A DNA stretch of 10,837 nucleotides from Dehalococcoidia bacterium (GTDB lineage: Bacteria; Chloroflexota; Dehalococcoidia; UBA2979). Shown here piece after piece: positions 1 to 6,351 of this stretch. The position numbers and the translations under genes are program-made. The notes beneath the pieces are model-generated. The model was not told where the DNA came from and made no database searches. It was given only the letters and a program-made list of their open reading frames with translations. The stretch spans positions 1 through 10,837 of the forward strand of contig JALOAM010000105.1 of assembly GCA_023228765.1 (NCBI GenBank). Direction: 5' to 3'. The first letter of the stretch is position 1. The number at the start of each line of letters is the position of its first letter.

Positions 1-1
1 G

Positions 2-514
2 ATCAGCGACCTGCTGGACATGTCCGCCCTCGACTCCGGCCGGATGCAGATCCAGCCCGAGTCCATCGACATCGTCACGGTGGTGGCGGAGGCGGTGACG
101 GACGCGCAACCCACCGCCCAGGCGAAGGACCACCGCCTCAGCGCACGACTGCCGGACGACCTCCTCGCCTTCGCCGACCGCCGCCGTGTCCTGCAGGTGC
201 TCGCCAACCTCGTCAACAACGCGGTGAAGTACACCCCGCCCGGCGGCAACATCGAGGTCTCCGTGGAGCAGCGCGAGGGCTCGGTGGAGGTGCGCGTCCG
301 TGACAACGGCATCGGCATCCCGGTGACGGAGCAGACGCAGCTCTTCGAGAAGTTCTTCCGTACCAGCACCGGCCGGCGCACCACCGGCGGCACCGGCCTC
401 GGCCTCGCCATCGCCCGGTCGCTCATCGAACTGCACGGCGGGAGCATCTGGGTGGAGTCGGACGGCGAGAGCGGCAGCACCTTCGCCTTCACGCTACCGA
501 CACGCCCGATATGA
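2..514 (+). CDS. Sensor histidine kinase, C-terminal part (5' end outside window)
   Basis: This is the 3' part of a two-component sensor kinase that would autophosphorylate from ATP and pass phosphate to a response regulator. The frame is open from base 2 and the gene starts upstream. The 170 visible residues begin in the second helix of the dimerisation (HisKA) domain (ISDLLDMSALDSGRM) and run through a whole HATPase_c domain. Seen are the N box (NLVNNAVKYTPPGG, visible residues about 69-82), G1 (DNGIGI, about 101-106), the F box (FEKFF, about 115-119) and G2 (GGTGLGLAIA, about 129-138), ending in the usual GGSIWVES...GSTFAFTLP strand. The phosphoacceptor His, any sensor domain and any membrane segments lie outside the window, so the signal is unknown. 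It ends 58 bases before argG and has no visible link to arginine metabolism. Confidence 0.95.
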   Translation: MSDLLDMSALDSGRMQIQPESIDIVTVVAEAVTDAQPTAQAKDHRLSARLPDDLLAFADRRRVLQVLANLVNNAVKYTPPGGNIEVSVEQREGSVEVRVRDNGIGIPVTEQTQLFEKFFRTSTGRRTTGGTGLGLAIARSLIELHGGSIWVESDGESGSTFAFTLPTRPI

Positions 515-515
515 T
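488..515 (+). promoter_or_regulatory. Candidate argG promoter overlapping the kinase stop codon
   Basis: TATGAT at 510-515 matches the -10 consensus at five of six bases. TTCACG at 488-493 is a weak -35 with a 16-base spacer. The -10 overlaps the kinase stop codon and would start a transcript near 522, giving argG a leader of about 50 bases. This comes from sequence match only; the kinase and argG could instead be co-transcribed. Confidence 0.35.
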
Positions 516-538
516 CAGGCTTCACGCCCCCTGAGCCG

Positions 539-567
539 AGAGCCCCGCTCTGATTCCGAAAGTCGGA
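539..567 (+). other. Two tandem small inverted repeats in the argG 5' leader
   Basis: AGAGC-ccc-GCTCT (539-551) and TCCGA-aag-TCGGA (555-567) are two perfect 5-bp inverted repeats with 3-base loops, three bases apart. The second ends five bases before the argG ATG, where a Shine-Dalgarno would be expected and none is seen. They could affect translation or bind a regulator, but such short hairpins also arise by chance in GC-rich DNA. Confidence 0.3.
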
Positions 568-572
568 CACAC

Positions 573-1811
573 ATGCCCGAGAAGATCGTCCTCGCGTTCT
601 CCGGTGGACTCGACACCTCCGTCGCCGCGCACTGGCTGCGCGACCAGCGCGGATACGACGTCCACTGCCTGACGATCGACCTCGGCAACCTCGGGGACAC
701 CGAGGGCATCCGTGAGCGCGGCGCGCAGGCCGGCGCGGCCGAGGTCGACATCGTCGACGCGAAGGACGACTTCCTCCGCTACTTCGTCTTCCCCGCCCTA
801 CAGGCCGGCGTGATGTACGAGGGCCGCTACCCCCTCGCCACCGCCCTCGGCCGGCCGCTCATCGCGAAGCTGCTCGTGGACAAGGCGCGCCAGATCGGCG
901 CGACCGCCGTGGCGCACGGTTGCACCGGCAAGGGCAACGACCAGGTCCGCCTCGACGTCGGCGTCCAGACGCTCGCGCCGGACCTCAAGATCGTCGGCAC
1001 CACCCGGGAGCACTCCGTCTCCCGCGACGAAGCCCTCGCGTACGCCGCCGAGCACGGCATCACGGTCCGCCAGACGAAGGAACACTCCTACTCCACGGAC
1101 GAGAACCTCTGGGGCCGCTCGATCGAAGCCGGCATCCTCGAGGACCCGTGGGTCGAGCCCCCCGCCGACGTGTACCTCTGGACCCGCGCGATGGAGGACA
1201 CCCCCGCCCAGCCCGCCATCGTCGAAATCCGCTTCGAGGAGGGCATCCCGGTCGCCCTCGACGGTGAGGCGATGGACCCGGTGCCGCTCGTGCAGCGCCT
1301 GTCGGACCTCGGCGGCGAGCACGGCATCGGGCGGATCGACATGGTGGAGAACCGCCTCGTCGGCATCAAGTCACGCGAGATCTACGAGTCCCCCGCCGCG
1401 GTCATCCTCCTGGAGGCGCACCAGGCCCTCGAACAGCTCACGCTGACGAAGCCGCAGATGCGGTTCAAGAACACCGTGGCACAGGAATACTCCGACCTCG
1501 TCTACAACGGCCTCTGGTTCAGCAGCCACCACCGCGACCTCGCGCAGTACGTGGTCAGCACCCAGCGCCACGTCACCGGCGACGTGCGCGTGCGCCTCTG
1601 GCACGGCACCACCACCGTCATCGGCCGCCGCGCGGACCGCAGCCTCTACTCGCAGGGGCTCGCCACCTACAACAAGGACGGCGACCTCTTCGACCAGTCC
1701 CACGCCCAGGGCTTCATCCGCCTCCACGGCCTGCAGGCCCAGGTCCAGGCGCAAGCCCAGATGCTCACCGAGGCAGGCGACCTGCTGAAGCTGGCCGCCC
1801 CCGAGGATTAG
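573..1811 (+). CDS. argG: Argininosuccinate synthase
   Basis: Cytosolic enzyme (EC 6.3.4.5) that condenses citrulline and aspartate using ATP, the penultimate step of arginine synthesis. The 412 residues match the usual length (about 400-450). The N-terminal ATP pyrophosphatase P-loop AFSGGLDTS is at residues 8-16. Family signatures follow: YEGRYPLATALGRPLIAK (82-99), HGCTGKGNDQVR (115-126) and YSTDENLWGRSIEAGILEDP (about 173-192). The start gives the MPEKIVLAFSGG opening expected for the family. No good Shine-Dalgarno precedes it; a small hairpin sits there instead. The C-terminus ends in a Gln/Ala-rich helix (LQAQVQAQAQ). Its partner argH lies 2.5 kb downstream on the same strand, separated by four unrelated genes. 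The stop codon is 10 bases from the end of the convergent minus-strand gene. Confidence 0.98.
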   Translation: MPEKIVLAFSGGLDTSVAAHWLRDQRGYDVHCLTIDLGNLGDTEGIRERGAQAGAAEVDIVDAKDDFLRYFVFPALQAGVMYEGRYPLATALGRPLIAKLLVDKARQIGATAVAHGCTGKGNDQVRLDVGVQTLAPDLKIVGTTREHSVSRDEALAYAAEHGITVRQTKEHSYSTDENLWGRSIEAGILEDPWVEPPADVYLWTRAMEDTPAQPAIVEIRFEEGIPVALDGEAMDPVPLVQRLSDLGGEHGIGRIDMVENRLVGIKSREIYESPAAVILLEAHQALEQLTLTKPQMRFKNTVAQEYSDLVYNGLWFSSHHRDLAQYVVSTQRHVTGDVRVRLWHGTTTVIGRRADRSLYSQGLATYNKDGDLFDQSHAQGFIRLHGLQAQVQAQAQMLTEAGDLLKLAAPED

Positions 1812-1821
1812 CGGCGACGGG

Positions 1822-2463
1822 CTAGGTCAGTGAATCGATCGAGAGTCCCTGCCAGAAACTCACGTCACCGATCACTCGACCGCCAAGTTCAACGGAGACC
1901 ACACCGCCATATTCGGCATCGCGAGCCACCGCCGCAGGAGCCAAGAACGTAAAGCTCAAGTCGTCCTCGTCACCGACCGCTCGTGTGTGAAGAGTGATCT
2001 GCGTGACGGGGCCGAGAGCAAGATCACCCACAATCGCGCGGCTGACTGTGGTTTCGGGTAGGTCGAGACGGGCGAACAGGTCGACATCGATCTGACGCTC
2101 CCGCACGACACCAACTTCGGTCATCCGCAGGCCCTCATACGGATCCATTCGTTGGATCTCGCGAGGAGCCGGCTTCTGAACACGGTCCCTCGCCTCGCTT
2201 GCCACGACACGCTTCGTGTAGTCACGTGCAAACCGGATCTTGATGGTTCCGTCTGCAAGGTGTTCCTGGAATTCCCGCCGCAGAGCCTGCATTCTCAGCA
2301 CCCGACAGGTGTGCAGCGGCCACGGAGGACCAAGCTCCTCGAACAGGACCTTCGAGCCGTGTTCGCAGGTAAAGAAGTACACATGTGAACGACAGTCCCG
2401 GCAGACAATCGGGAACGTTCTTGACCGACATTGATCACCATGACTGGCCTGATACCAGAGCAT
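1822..2463 (-). CDS. Hypothetical protein with N-terminal zinc-ribbon-like domain
   Basis: A 213-residue soluble protein of unknown function. The N-terminal third carries CRDC (21-24), CEHGSKVLFEELGPPWPLHTC (33-53): a Cys/His cluster followed by the F-[DE]-x-LGPPWP-x-H-x-C pattern, which I recall from short zinc-ribbon-like domains of uncharacterised bacterial proteins. The middle (about 60-105) is charged and probably helical. The C-terminal half, from about DPYEGLRMTEVGVV (107-120), looks like a separate beta-rich domain. ATG at 2463 is chosen because GAGAGG (plus-strand 2473-2478) lies nine bases upstream; an in-frame ATG two codons earlier (2469) would have only a three-base spacer. The frame stays open into the oxidoreductase on the other strand, but that extension is only antisense shadow. 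GC is clearly lower than in argG, which suggests later acquisition. It converges on argG with a 10-bp gap and diverges from the oxidoreductase. Confidence 0.75.
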   Translation of the reverse strand: MLWYQASHGDQCRSRTFPIVCRDCRSHVYFFTCEHGSKVLFEELGPPWPLHTCRVLRMQALRREFQEHLADGTIKIRFARDYTKRVVASEARDRVQKPAPREIQRMDPYEGLRMTEVGVVRERQIDVDLFARLDLPETTVSRAIVGDLALGPVTQITLHTRAVGDEDDLSFTFLAPAAVARDAEYGGVVSVELGGRVIGDVSFWQGLSIDSLT

Positions 2464-2558
2464 GTACATCTGCCTCTCGTGAGTCGCTAGTTTGCCACAA
2501 CGAGCTCCACAAGATGTCCTTACCCGCCTCGAGCGCCTCCACACCACCCTCCGAGGTG

Positions 2559-2594
2559 TACCCTCCCGCCGCTCAACACGAGCGCACAGGAGGG
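2559..2594 (+). promoter_or_regulatory. Candidate -10 box and Shine-Dalgarno of the Gfo/Idh gene
   Basis: TACCCT (2559-2564), preceded by TG, fits the TANNNT -10 pattern used elsewhere in the window. A strong AGGAGGG Shine-Dalgarno follows at 2588-2594, ten bases before the ATG at 2605. No convincing -35 is visible. The -10 sits inside a short GAGG...CCTC inverted repeat (2553-2565). The 141-base gap also separates the divergent zinc-ribbon gene, for which I found no convincing promoter. Confidence 0.4.
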
Positions 2595-2604
2595 CACGCC
2601 CACC

Positions 2605-3675
2605 ATGACCACTCAGAACCGCGGCCCGCTCCGCATCGGCATCGTCGGCGTGGGGTTTGGCGCGGCCGTCCACGTGCCCGGGTTCCTCTCGGAGGGCTGG
2701 GAGGTCCCCGTGCTCTGGGGGCGACGGGTGGAGCGGGCGCGCGAGACGGCGGAACGCCTCGGTGTGGCCGAGGTCGCCGAGGACTGGCGCGACCTCGTGG
2801 CGCGCGATGACCTCGACGCCGTCGCGATCGCGACGCCGCCCGGCGCGCACCTGGAGATGGTGACCGCGGCGCTCGAGGCGGGGAAGCACGTGCTGTGCGA
2901 GAAGCCGTTCGCCCTCGACGCCGCGGAGGCGGAGCAGATGCGCGCCCTCGCTGAGGCCCAAGGGCGCACCGCGATGGTCGCGCACGAGTTCCGCTTCGCA
3001 CCGCAGCGCGCGCAGATCAAGGAGCTCCTCGAGCAGGGCTACATCGGGACGCCGCTGCTCGTGTCCGCTGAGCTGCTGATGGGCCGGCCGGCCGGCGATC
3101 CTCCCCCGCTCACCTGGAACGCCCGCACCGCCGAGGGTGGCGGGATGCTCGGCGGCCTCGGCTCGCACTTCATCGATGGCTTCCGGCACTGGTTCGGCGA
3201 GATCGCCACCACCCGAGGCGCCCTGCGCACCGCCCGCCCAGACCGCACCGACCCCGCCACGGGCGCCCTCGTCCAGGCCGACGCGGACGACACCTTCGCC
3301 TTCACGCTGGAGTTCGAGAACGGCGTCGTCGTCTCGATGACCGCGTCCTCGGCGGTGTCTCCCTCGCAGGGTGGTTGCATCACCATCACCGGCTCGGACG
3401 GCGTGCTCGTCGCCACCCAGCGCGGCCCGAACCCGGAGCCGGACGGCGTCGTCCTCGCGGGGAAGTCCTCGGACCGCACGCTCGAGGCACTCCCCGTCCC
3501 CGAGCACTGCCGCCCCTTCGAGGACGACCGCGACCACCGCCTCGTCGCCTTCCGCCTCCTCGTCCGCGAATTCGAGCGCGGCATTCGCGAAGGCGTCTCG
3601 CCCTCCCCCAGCTTCGAGGACGGCGTGCGGTGCCAGGAGGTGCTGGACGCGATCAGGGAGTCAGCGAGGGGTTAG
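2605..3675 (+). CDS. Gfo/Idh/MocA family NAD(P)-dependent oxidoreductase
   Basis: A 356-residue protein of the glucose-fructose oxidoreductase / inositol dehydrogenase family, which oxidises or reduces sugar, cyclitol or related substrates with NAD(P). The N-terminal Rossmann fold shows IGIVGVGFGAAVHVPGF (11-27) and the second-half pattern AVAIATPPGAHLEM (72-85). CEKPFALDAAEA (98-109) contains the EKP motif, whose Lys is commonly catalytic. The C-terminal alpha/beta domain has GGLGSHFIDGFRHWFG (183-198), the usual G-x-H-x-x-D active-site segment. Length is normal and the substrate cannot be told. The start is set by AGGAGGG ten bases upstream. It lies between argG and argH without an obvious role there. 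Its TAG overlaps the TAA of the convergent DUF5615 gene in the four bases TTAG (3672-3675). Confidence 0.9.
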   Translation: MTTQNRGPLRIGIVGVGFGAAVHVPGFLSEGWEVPVLWGRRVERARETAERLGVAEVAEDWRDLVARDDLDAVAIATPPGAHLEMVTAALEAGKHVLCEKPFALDAAEAEQMRALAEAQGRTAMVAHEFRFAPQRAQIKELLEQGYIGTPLLVSAELLMGRPAGDPPPLTWNARTAEGGGMLGGLGSHFIDGFRHWFGEIATTRGALRTARPDRTDPATGALVQADADDTFAFTLEFENGVVVSMTASSAVSPSQGGCITITGSDGVLVATQRGPNPEPDGVVLAGKSSDRTLEALPVPEHCRPFEDDRDHRLVAFRLLVREFERGIREGVSPSPSFEDGVRCQEVLDAIRESARG

Positions 3676-4034
3676 GGCGCGATCCTCGTGGCACGTAGGC
3701 GTAGACGGTCGACAACGACGAAGTGACCGTCCCACGTCGTGTCGGTGTCCAACGCATCAAGCAAGAGCGGCAGCATCTCGTCCGCACGAGCGCGCAGGAG
3801 GATCACTCCGTTCCGTGCCATCGCGCCATGATTGAAGACGAGATCGCCGAATCCTTTGTCGATCGTAAGAAGCACGCGTCCCGTGGCACCCGCCATGCGC
3901 AGTACCTCCGGATCGAGCGTGCCGGGTGCGATCTCGACGAGCCATGCCACATCGAGCCCAGTCTCTCTGAGCCCGGTCACAACATCGAGCGGCACGTTCT
4001 CATCCGCGAGGATGCGAGGGACGAAGGAAGGCAA
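3672..4034 (-). CDS. DUF5615 PIN-like protein, putative toxin or nuclease
   Basis: A 120-residue protein of the DUF5615 family, a PIN-like (Mut7-C related) fold often encoded with DUF433 proteins and proposed to act as a toxin ribonuclease. Seen are the N-terminal RILADENVP (7-15, acidic D11), LDPEVLRMA (40-48, D41) and TIDKGFGDLVF (57-67, D59 and D64), which match the acidic residues expected in a PIN-like metal site. The first codon is TTG; there is no ATG that keeps the conserved LADEN strand. The TTG lies two codons after the stop of the upstream DUF433 gene in the same frame, so translation is probably coupled, and no Shine-Dalgarno is visible. The 3' end overlaps the end of the convergent oxidoreductase. 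The family call is firm; toxin activity is inferred. Confidence 0.85.
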   Translation of the reverse strand: MPSFVPRILADENVPLDVVTGLRETGLDVAWLVEIAPGTLDPEVLRMAGATGRVLLTIDKGFGDLVFNHGAMARNGVILLRARADEMLPLLLDALDTDTTWDGHFVVVDRLRLRATRIAP

Positions 4035-4040
4035 CGGGAC

Positions 4041-4271
4041 TCAGGCCGGGAGCCGGAGGTGGCGGAACTCCTGCAACAGCTCTCGCGCATAGTCGAGGCA
4101 CGCCAGGATGTCTTCGCGCGTGACGTGCGGATAGTTGCGGAGGACATCGTCCTCTGACCAGCCGTCCGCCAGAAGCCCCACAACGAGCTCTACGGAGATC
4201 CGTGTGCCCTTGATCACGGGCTTCCCGACGAGGATCTCGGGGTTGAGTTCAATCCGGTCTTCCCAGGACAT
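4041..4271 (-). CDS. DUF433 family protein, putative antitoxin
   Basis: A 76-residue DUF433 protein, a small helix-turn-helix-like family usually encoded just upstream of DUF5615 genes and proposed to be the antitoxin and DNA-binding partner. The core PEILVGKPVIKGTRISVELV (11-30) and DGWSEDDVLRNYPHVTREDI (36-55) is the standard family signature, followed by a C-terminal helix (LACLDYARELLQEF). ATG at 4271 is chosen because it starts just before the conserved domain and is preceded by GGAGGG four bases upstream. The stop codon is six bases before the TTG of the DUF5615 gene. It diverges from argH with a 69-base gap, so its promoter region abuts that of argH. Confidence 0.9.
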   Translation of the reverse strand: MSWEDRIELNPEILVGKPVIKGTRISVELVVGLLADGWSEDDVLRNYPHVTREDILACLDYARELLQEFRHLRLPA

Positions 4272-4276
4272 GACGC

Positions 4277-4296
4277 CCTCCAGCCCCGCCAGCGTA
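4277..4296 (-). promoter_or_regulatory. Candidate promoter and Shine-Dalgarno of the DUF433/DUF5615 pair
   Basis: On the minus strand TACGCT (plus 4291-4296) fits TANNNT and lies 19 bases before the ATG, giving a leader of roughly 12 bases that holds the Shine-Dalgarno GGAGGG. No clear -35 is present. The facing argH promoter is only 32 bases away, so a repressor bound here could touch both genes. Confidence 0.4.
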
Positions 4297-4328
4297 CCCG
4301 ATCCATCGCCCCCAACACCCCCGACCGC

Positions 4329-4340
4329 TAGTCTCCGCAC
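4329..4340 (+). promoter_or_regulatory. argH promoter without leader: TAGTCT, six bases, ATG
   Basis: TAGTCT (4329-4334) matches TANNNT and is followed by exactly six bases before the argH ATG. Transcription would then start at or next to the A of the start codon. This agrees with the lack of any Shine-Dalgarno. The same spacing recurs before the genes at 8120 and 9233. Confidence 0.6.
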
Positions 4341-5747
4341 ATGACGTCCGAGGACACACAACCGGCATCGAGCAAGCTCTGGGGCGGCCGCTTCAGCGGT
4401 GAGACGGATGCGCTCGTCGATCAGTTCAATGCGTCGATCGACTTCGACCGGCGGCTGTACCGCGAGGACATCGCGGGGTCGATCGCGCACGCGCGGATGC
4501 TCGCGCGGCGGGGGATCATCTCCGAGGGGGATCGGGACGCCATCGTCGAGGGGCTGACGCGGATCCGCGAGGAGATCGACGCAGGGACGTTCGAGTTCCG
4601 GCTCGACCGCGAGGACATCCACCTCAACATCGAGGCGGTGCTCACCGAGCGGGTGGGGGACGCGGGGCGGCGGCTGCACACGGGCCGGTCGAGGAACGAC
4701 CAGGTCGCGACGGACACGCGGCTGTTCACTCGCGCCGCGTGCGACGAGACGGCGGCGCTCCTCCGAGGGCTGCGGAGCGCCCTCATCGACCTCGCGGAGC
4801 GCGAGGCGGAGACGGTGATCCCGGGGTACACGCACCTCCAGCGCGCGCAGCCGATCTTGCTGGCGCACCACCTGCTCGCCTACGAGGCGATGTTCACGCG
4901 CGACACCGAGCGGTTCATCCAGGCGCGCGCGAGGGCGAACGTGCTGCCCCTCGGCGCGGGGGCCCTCGCCGGGGTGACCTACCCCATCGACCGGGAGTCC
5001 GTCGCCGAGGAGCTGGGGTTCGACAGCGTCTCGGAGAACTCGCTGGACGCGGTGTCGGATCGCGACTTCATCTTCGACTACCAGTCGGCGGCGGCCCTGA
5101 CCGCCGTGCACCTCTCACGGCTCGCCGAGGAGATCATCCTGTGGTGCAGCGCGGAGTTCGGCTTCGCGCGGCTGGACGACCGCTACTCCACCGGCTCCAG
5201 CATCATGCCGCAGAAGAAGAACCCCGACGTGGCTGAACTCGCCCGAGGCAAGAGCGCCCGGGTCATCGGCAACCTCGTGCAGACGTTGACGATGCTGAAA
5301 GGCCAGCCGCTGGCCTACAACAAGGACAACCAGGAGGACAAGGAATCGCTGTTCGACAGCGTCGACACGATCCTCATCACCCTCCGCGTCGTCACGGCGA
5401 TGCTGCCCACGATGACGTTCGACGGCGAGCGAGGGCGCACCGCCGCCGTCGCCAACTTCGCGCTCGCGACGGACATCGCGGACTACCTCGCGAAGAAGGG
5501 CGTGCCCTTCCGCGAGGCGCACGAGGCGGTCGGCGCGCTCGTCGCCCGGTGCGAGCGCGAGGGCCGCACGTTCGAAGACCTGACGCTCGAGGACTACCGC
5601 GAGGCCCACCCGGCGTTCGACCGCGATGTCCTCGCGATCGACCTCGACGCTGCGCTCGCCGCGCGCGATGTCCCCGGCGGCACCGCCCCCGCCCGCGTCA
5701 CCGACGCCCGCGAGGCCGCCCGCGCCCGCCTCCAGCGCGAGGGCTGA
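4341..5747 (+). CDS. argH: Argininosuccinate lyase
   Basis: Cytosolic enzyme (EC 4.3.2.1) of the fumarase/aspartase superfamily that splits argininosuccinate into arginine and fumarate, the last step of arginine synthesis. At 468 residues it has the family's normal length. It opens with SSKLWGGRFSG (10-20). Key segments are HTGRSRNDQVATD (113-125), PGYTHLQRAQP (161-171) with the His of TH, and the signature GSSIMPQKKNPD (285-296) whose flexible loop carries the catalytic Ser. YNKDNQEDKE follows as in other ArgH proteins. The start is set by the N-terminal match; there is no Shine-Dalgarno and the mRNA probably lacks a leader. The final EAARARLQREG tail recurs as a near copy 641 bp downstream, beyond the SnoaL-like gene. 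The C-terminal 40 residues are unusually Ala/Arg-rich. Confidence 0.98.
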   Translation: MTSEDTQPASSKLWGGRFSGETDALVDQFNASIDFDRRLYREDIAGSIAHARMLARRGIISEGDRDAIVEGLTRIREEIDAGTFEFRLDREDIHLNIEAVLTERVGDAGRRLHTGRSRNDQVATDTRLFTRAACDETAALLRGLRSALIDLAEREAETVIPGYTHLQRAQPILLAHHLLAYEAMFTRDTERFIQARARANVLPLGAGALAGVTYPIDRESVAEELGFDSVSENSLDAVSDRDFIFDYQSAAALTAVHLSRLAEEIILWCSAEFGFARLDDRYSTGSSIMPQKKNPDVAELARGKSARVIGNLVQTLTMLKGQPLAYNKDNQEDKESLFDSVDTILITLRVVTAMLPTMTFDGERGRTAAVANFALATDIADYLAKKGVPFREAHEAVGALVARCEREGRTFEDLTLEDYREAHPAFDRDVLAIDLDAALAARDVPGGTAPARVTDAREAARARLQREG

Positions 5748-5750
5748 CGC
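5711..5750 (+). repeat. Direct repeat, left copy: 3' end of argH
   Basis: These 40 bases cover the last 11 codons and stop of argH plus a few bases each side. They match 6352-6391 at 36 of 40 positions, with mismatches at repeat positions 5, 22, 36 and 37. This copy encodes EAARARLQREG then TGA. The repeat brackets the SnoaL-like gene at an offset of 641 bp. Confidence 0.8.
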
Positions 5751-5773
5751 CGGGCCTGAAACCGGGCGCAGGT

Positions 5774-5795
5774 GAAGCCGGTTCGAGAAGGCTCC
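5774..5795. terminator. Weak hairpin in the convergent argH / SnoaL gap
   Basis: GAAGCC (5774-5779) pairs with GGCTCC (5790-5795) with one G-U wobble, around a 10-base loop. It lies between two convergent stop codons, where a terminator serving both genes would be expected. There is no U-tract, so it would be weak or Rho-dependent. Confidence 0.25.
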
Positions 5796-5797
5796 AT

Positions 5798-6298
5798 TCA
5801 GGAGGGCGTTGGCGCATCGTAAGAGAACTGCAGCATGTCCCCGAAGAAGCCGGTTCGCCAGATCACCCGGTTCTCCATTCGAGTGATGCGCCAGCCGTCC
5901 GACGTGCGGACCAGGGACGCCGTGACGACGCCACCCGCGGTGAATGAGCGATCAAGCATGCTCGCGTCGGCGGGGCGATCCTTCCAGATATGGATCGCGA
6001 CGAGATTCGCCCGAACTATGGCAGCGCCGCCGTCGATATCGACGTCCTGACCTGTGAGGAGGTGCTGGGTGGCTTCGAAACGAGCGAAGCTGCGGGCGTG
6101 ACTGTCCACGATGTTCGCTGGCCCGACCACACCGGCGCCATTCGGGCGGACTACCTCAGCCTGGGCGGCGAGTATCTGCCGAAAGTGGGATTCGTCGAAC
6201 TGCTTCTCGTCCAGGGCACGGAAATACTTGCCCACCACACGAATGATGCGCGCGTGATCAAGGCACTCTGCGACCGCCGCGCGTTCCGGCTCACTCAT
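5798..6298 (-). CDS. SnoaL-like / NTF2-fold family protein
   Basis: A 166-residue soluble protein with the layout of SnoaL-like (NTF2 fold) proteins, a cone-shaped fold used by some isomerases, hydroxylases and dehydratases and by many non-catalytic binders. Seen are the N-terminal helix region ARIIRVVGKYFRALDEKQFD (16-35), a central FEATQHLLTGQDVDIDGG (74-91), AIVRANLVAIHIW (93-105), and the terminal strand pair GVVTASLVRTSDGWRITRME (123-142). Function and ligand cannot be told. ATG at 6298 is chosen: AGGAGG lies five bases upstream, and a longer frame from 6319 would start almost on the likely -10 box. GC is lower than in argH, and the gene is bracketed by a 40-bp repeat of the argH 3' end. 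This suggests insertion as a single-gene unit. It converges on argH (50-bp gap). Confidence 0.75.
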   Translation of the reverse strand: MSEPERAAVAECLDHARIIRVVGKYFRALDEKQFDESHFRQILAAQAEVVRPNGAGVVGPANIVDSHARSFARFEATQHLLTGQDVDIDGGAAIVRANLVAIHIWKDRPADASMLDRSFTAGGVVTASLVRTSDGWRITRMENRVIWRTGFFGDMLQFSYDAPTPS

Positions 6299-6303
6299 TA
6301 GTT

Positions 6304-6329
6304 CCTCCTCGCGATACATCGCGACGGTA
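6304..6329 (-). promoter_or_regulatory. Promoter and Shine-Dalgarno of the SnoaL-like gene
   Basis: On the minus strand TACCGT (plus 6324-6329) fits TANNNT and is 25 bases before the ATG. AGGAGG (plus 6304-6309) is five bases before the ATG. The transcript would carry a leader of about 18 bases. TACCGT is identical to the copCD -10 box. The promoter lies inside the repeat-bracketed unit, so the gene appears to carry its own promoter. Confidence 0.45.
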
Positions 6330-6351
6330 GGACCTCACAACCCAGCGTTCA

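Noticed and set aside
1784..2566. Possible duplicate of the argG 3' end before the Gfo/Idh gene, by analogy with argH
   Set aside because: The best alignment I found (around CCGAGG) matches only about 11 of 16 bases, which is not above expectation for GC-rich DNA.
2464..3537. Long minus-strand open frame running from the zinc-ribbon gene through most of the Gfo/Idh gene
   Set aside because: It is antisense to a clear oxidoreductase, its translation is the low-complexity Arg/Gly/Ala type of GC-rich shadow frames, and the real minus-strand gene has its own start with a Shine-Dalgarno at 2463.
4272..5111. Minus-strand frame extending the DUF433 gene into argH
   Set aside because: It is a shadow of argH. 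The conserved DUF433 domain begins at the ATG at 4271 with GGAGGG just upstream.
5774..5796. tRNA T-arm-like sequence (GGTTCGA, then GGCTCCA) beside the SnoaL gene, as a possible tRNA attachment site
   Set aside because: The stem around the TTCGA loop does not pair as a T-arm should, and no other tRNA arms are found upstream.
5774..5857. Exact 12-base direct repeat GAAGCCGGTTCG at 5774-5785 and 5846-5857
   Set aside because: It is short, one copy lies inside coding sequence, and no further structure accompanies it; chance or slippage is sufficient.
6299..6319. Upstream ATG (6319) as the start of the SnoaL-like gene
   Set aside because: It is only four bases from the likely -10 box and has no Shine-Dalgarno, whereas the ATG at 6298 has AGGAGG at ideal spacing and fits the domain start.
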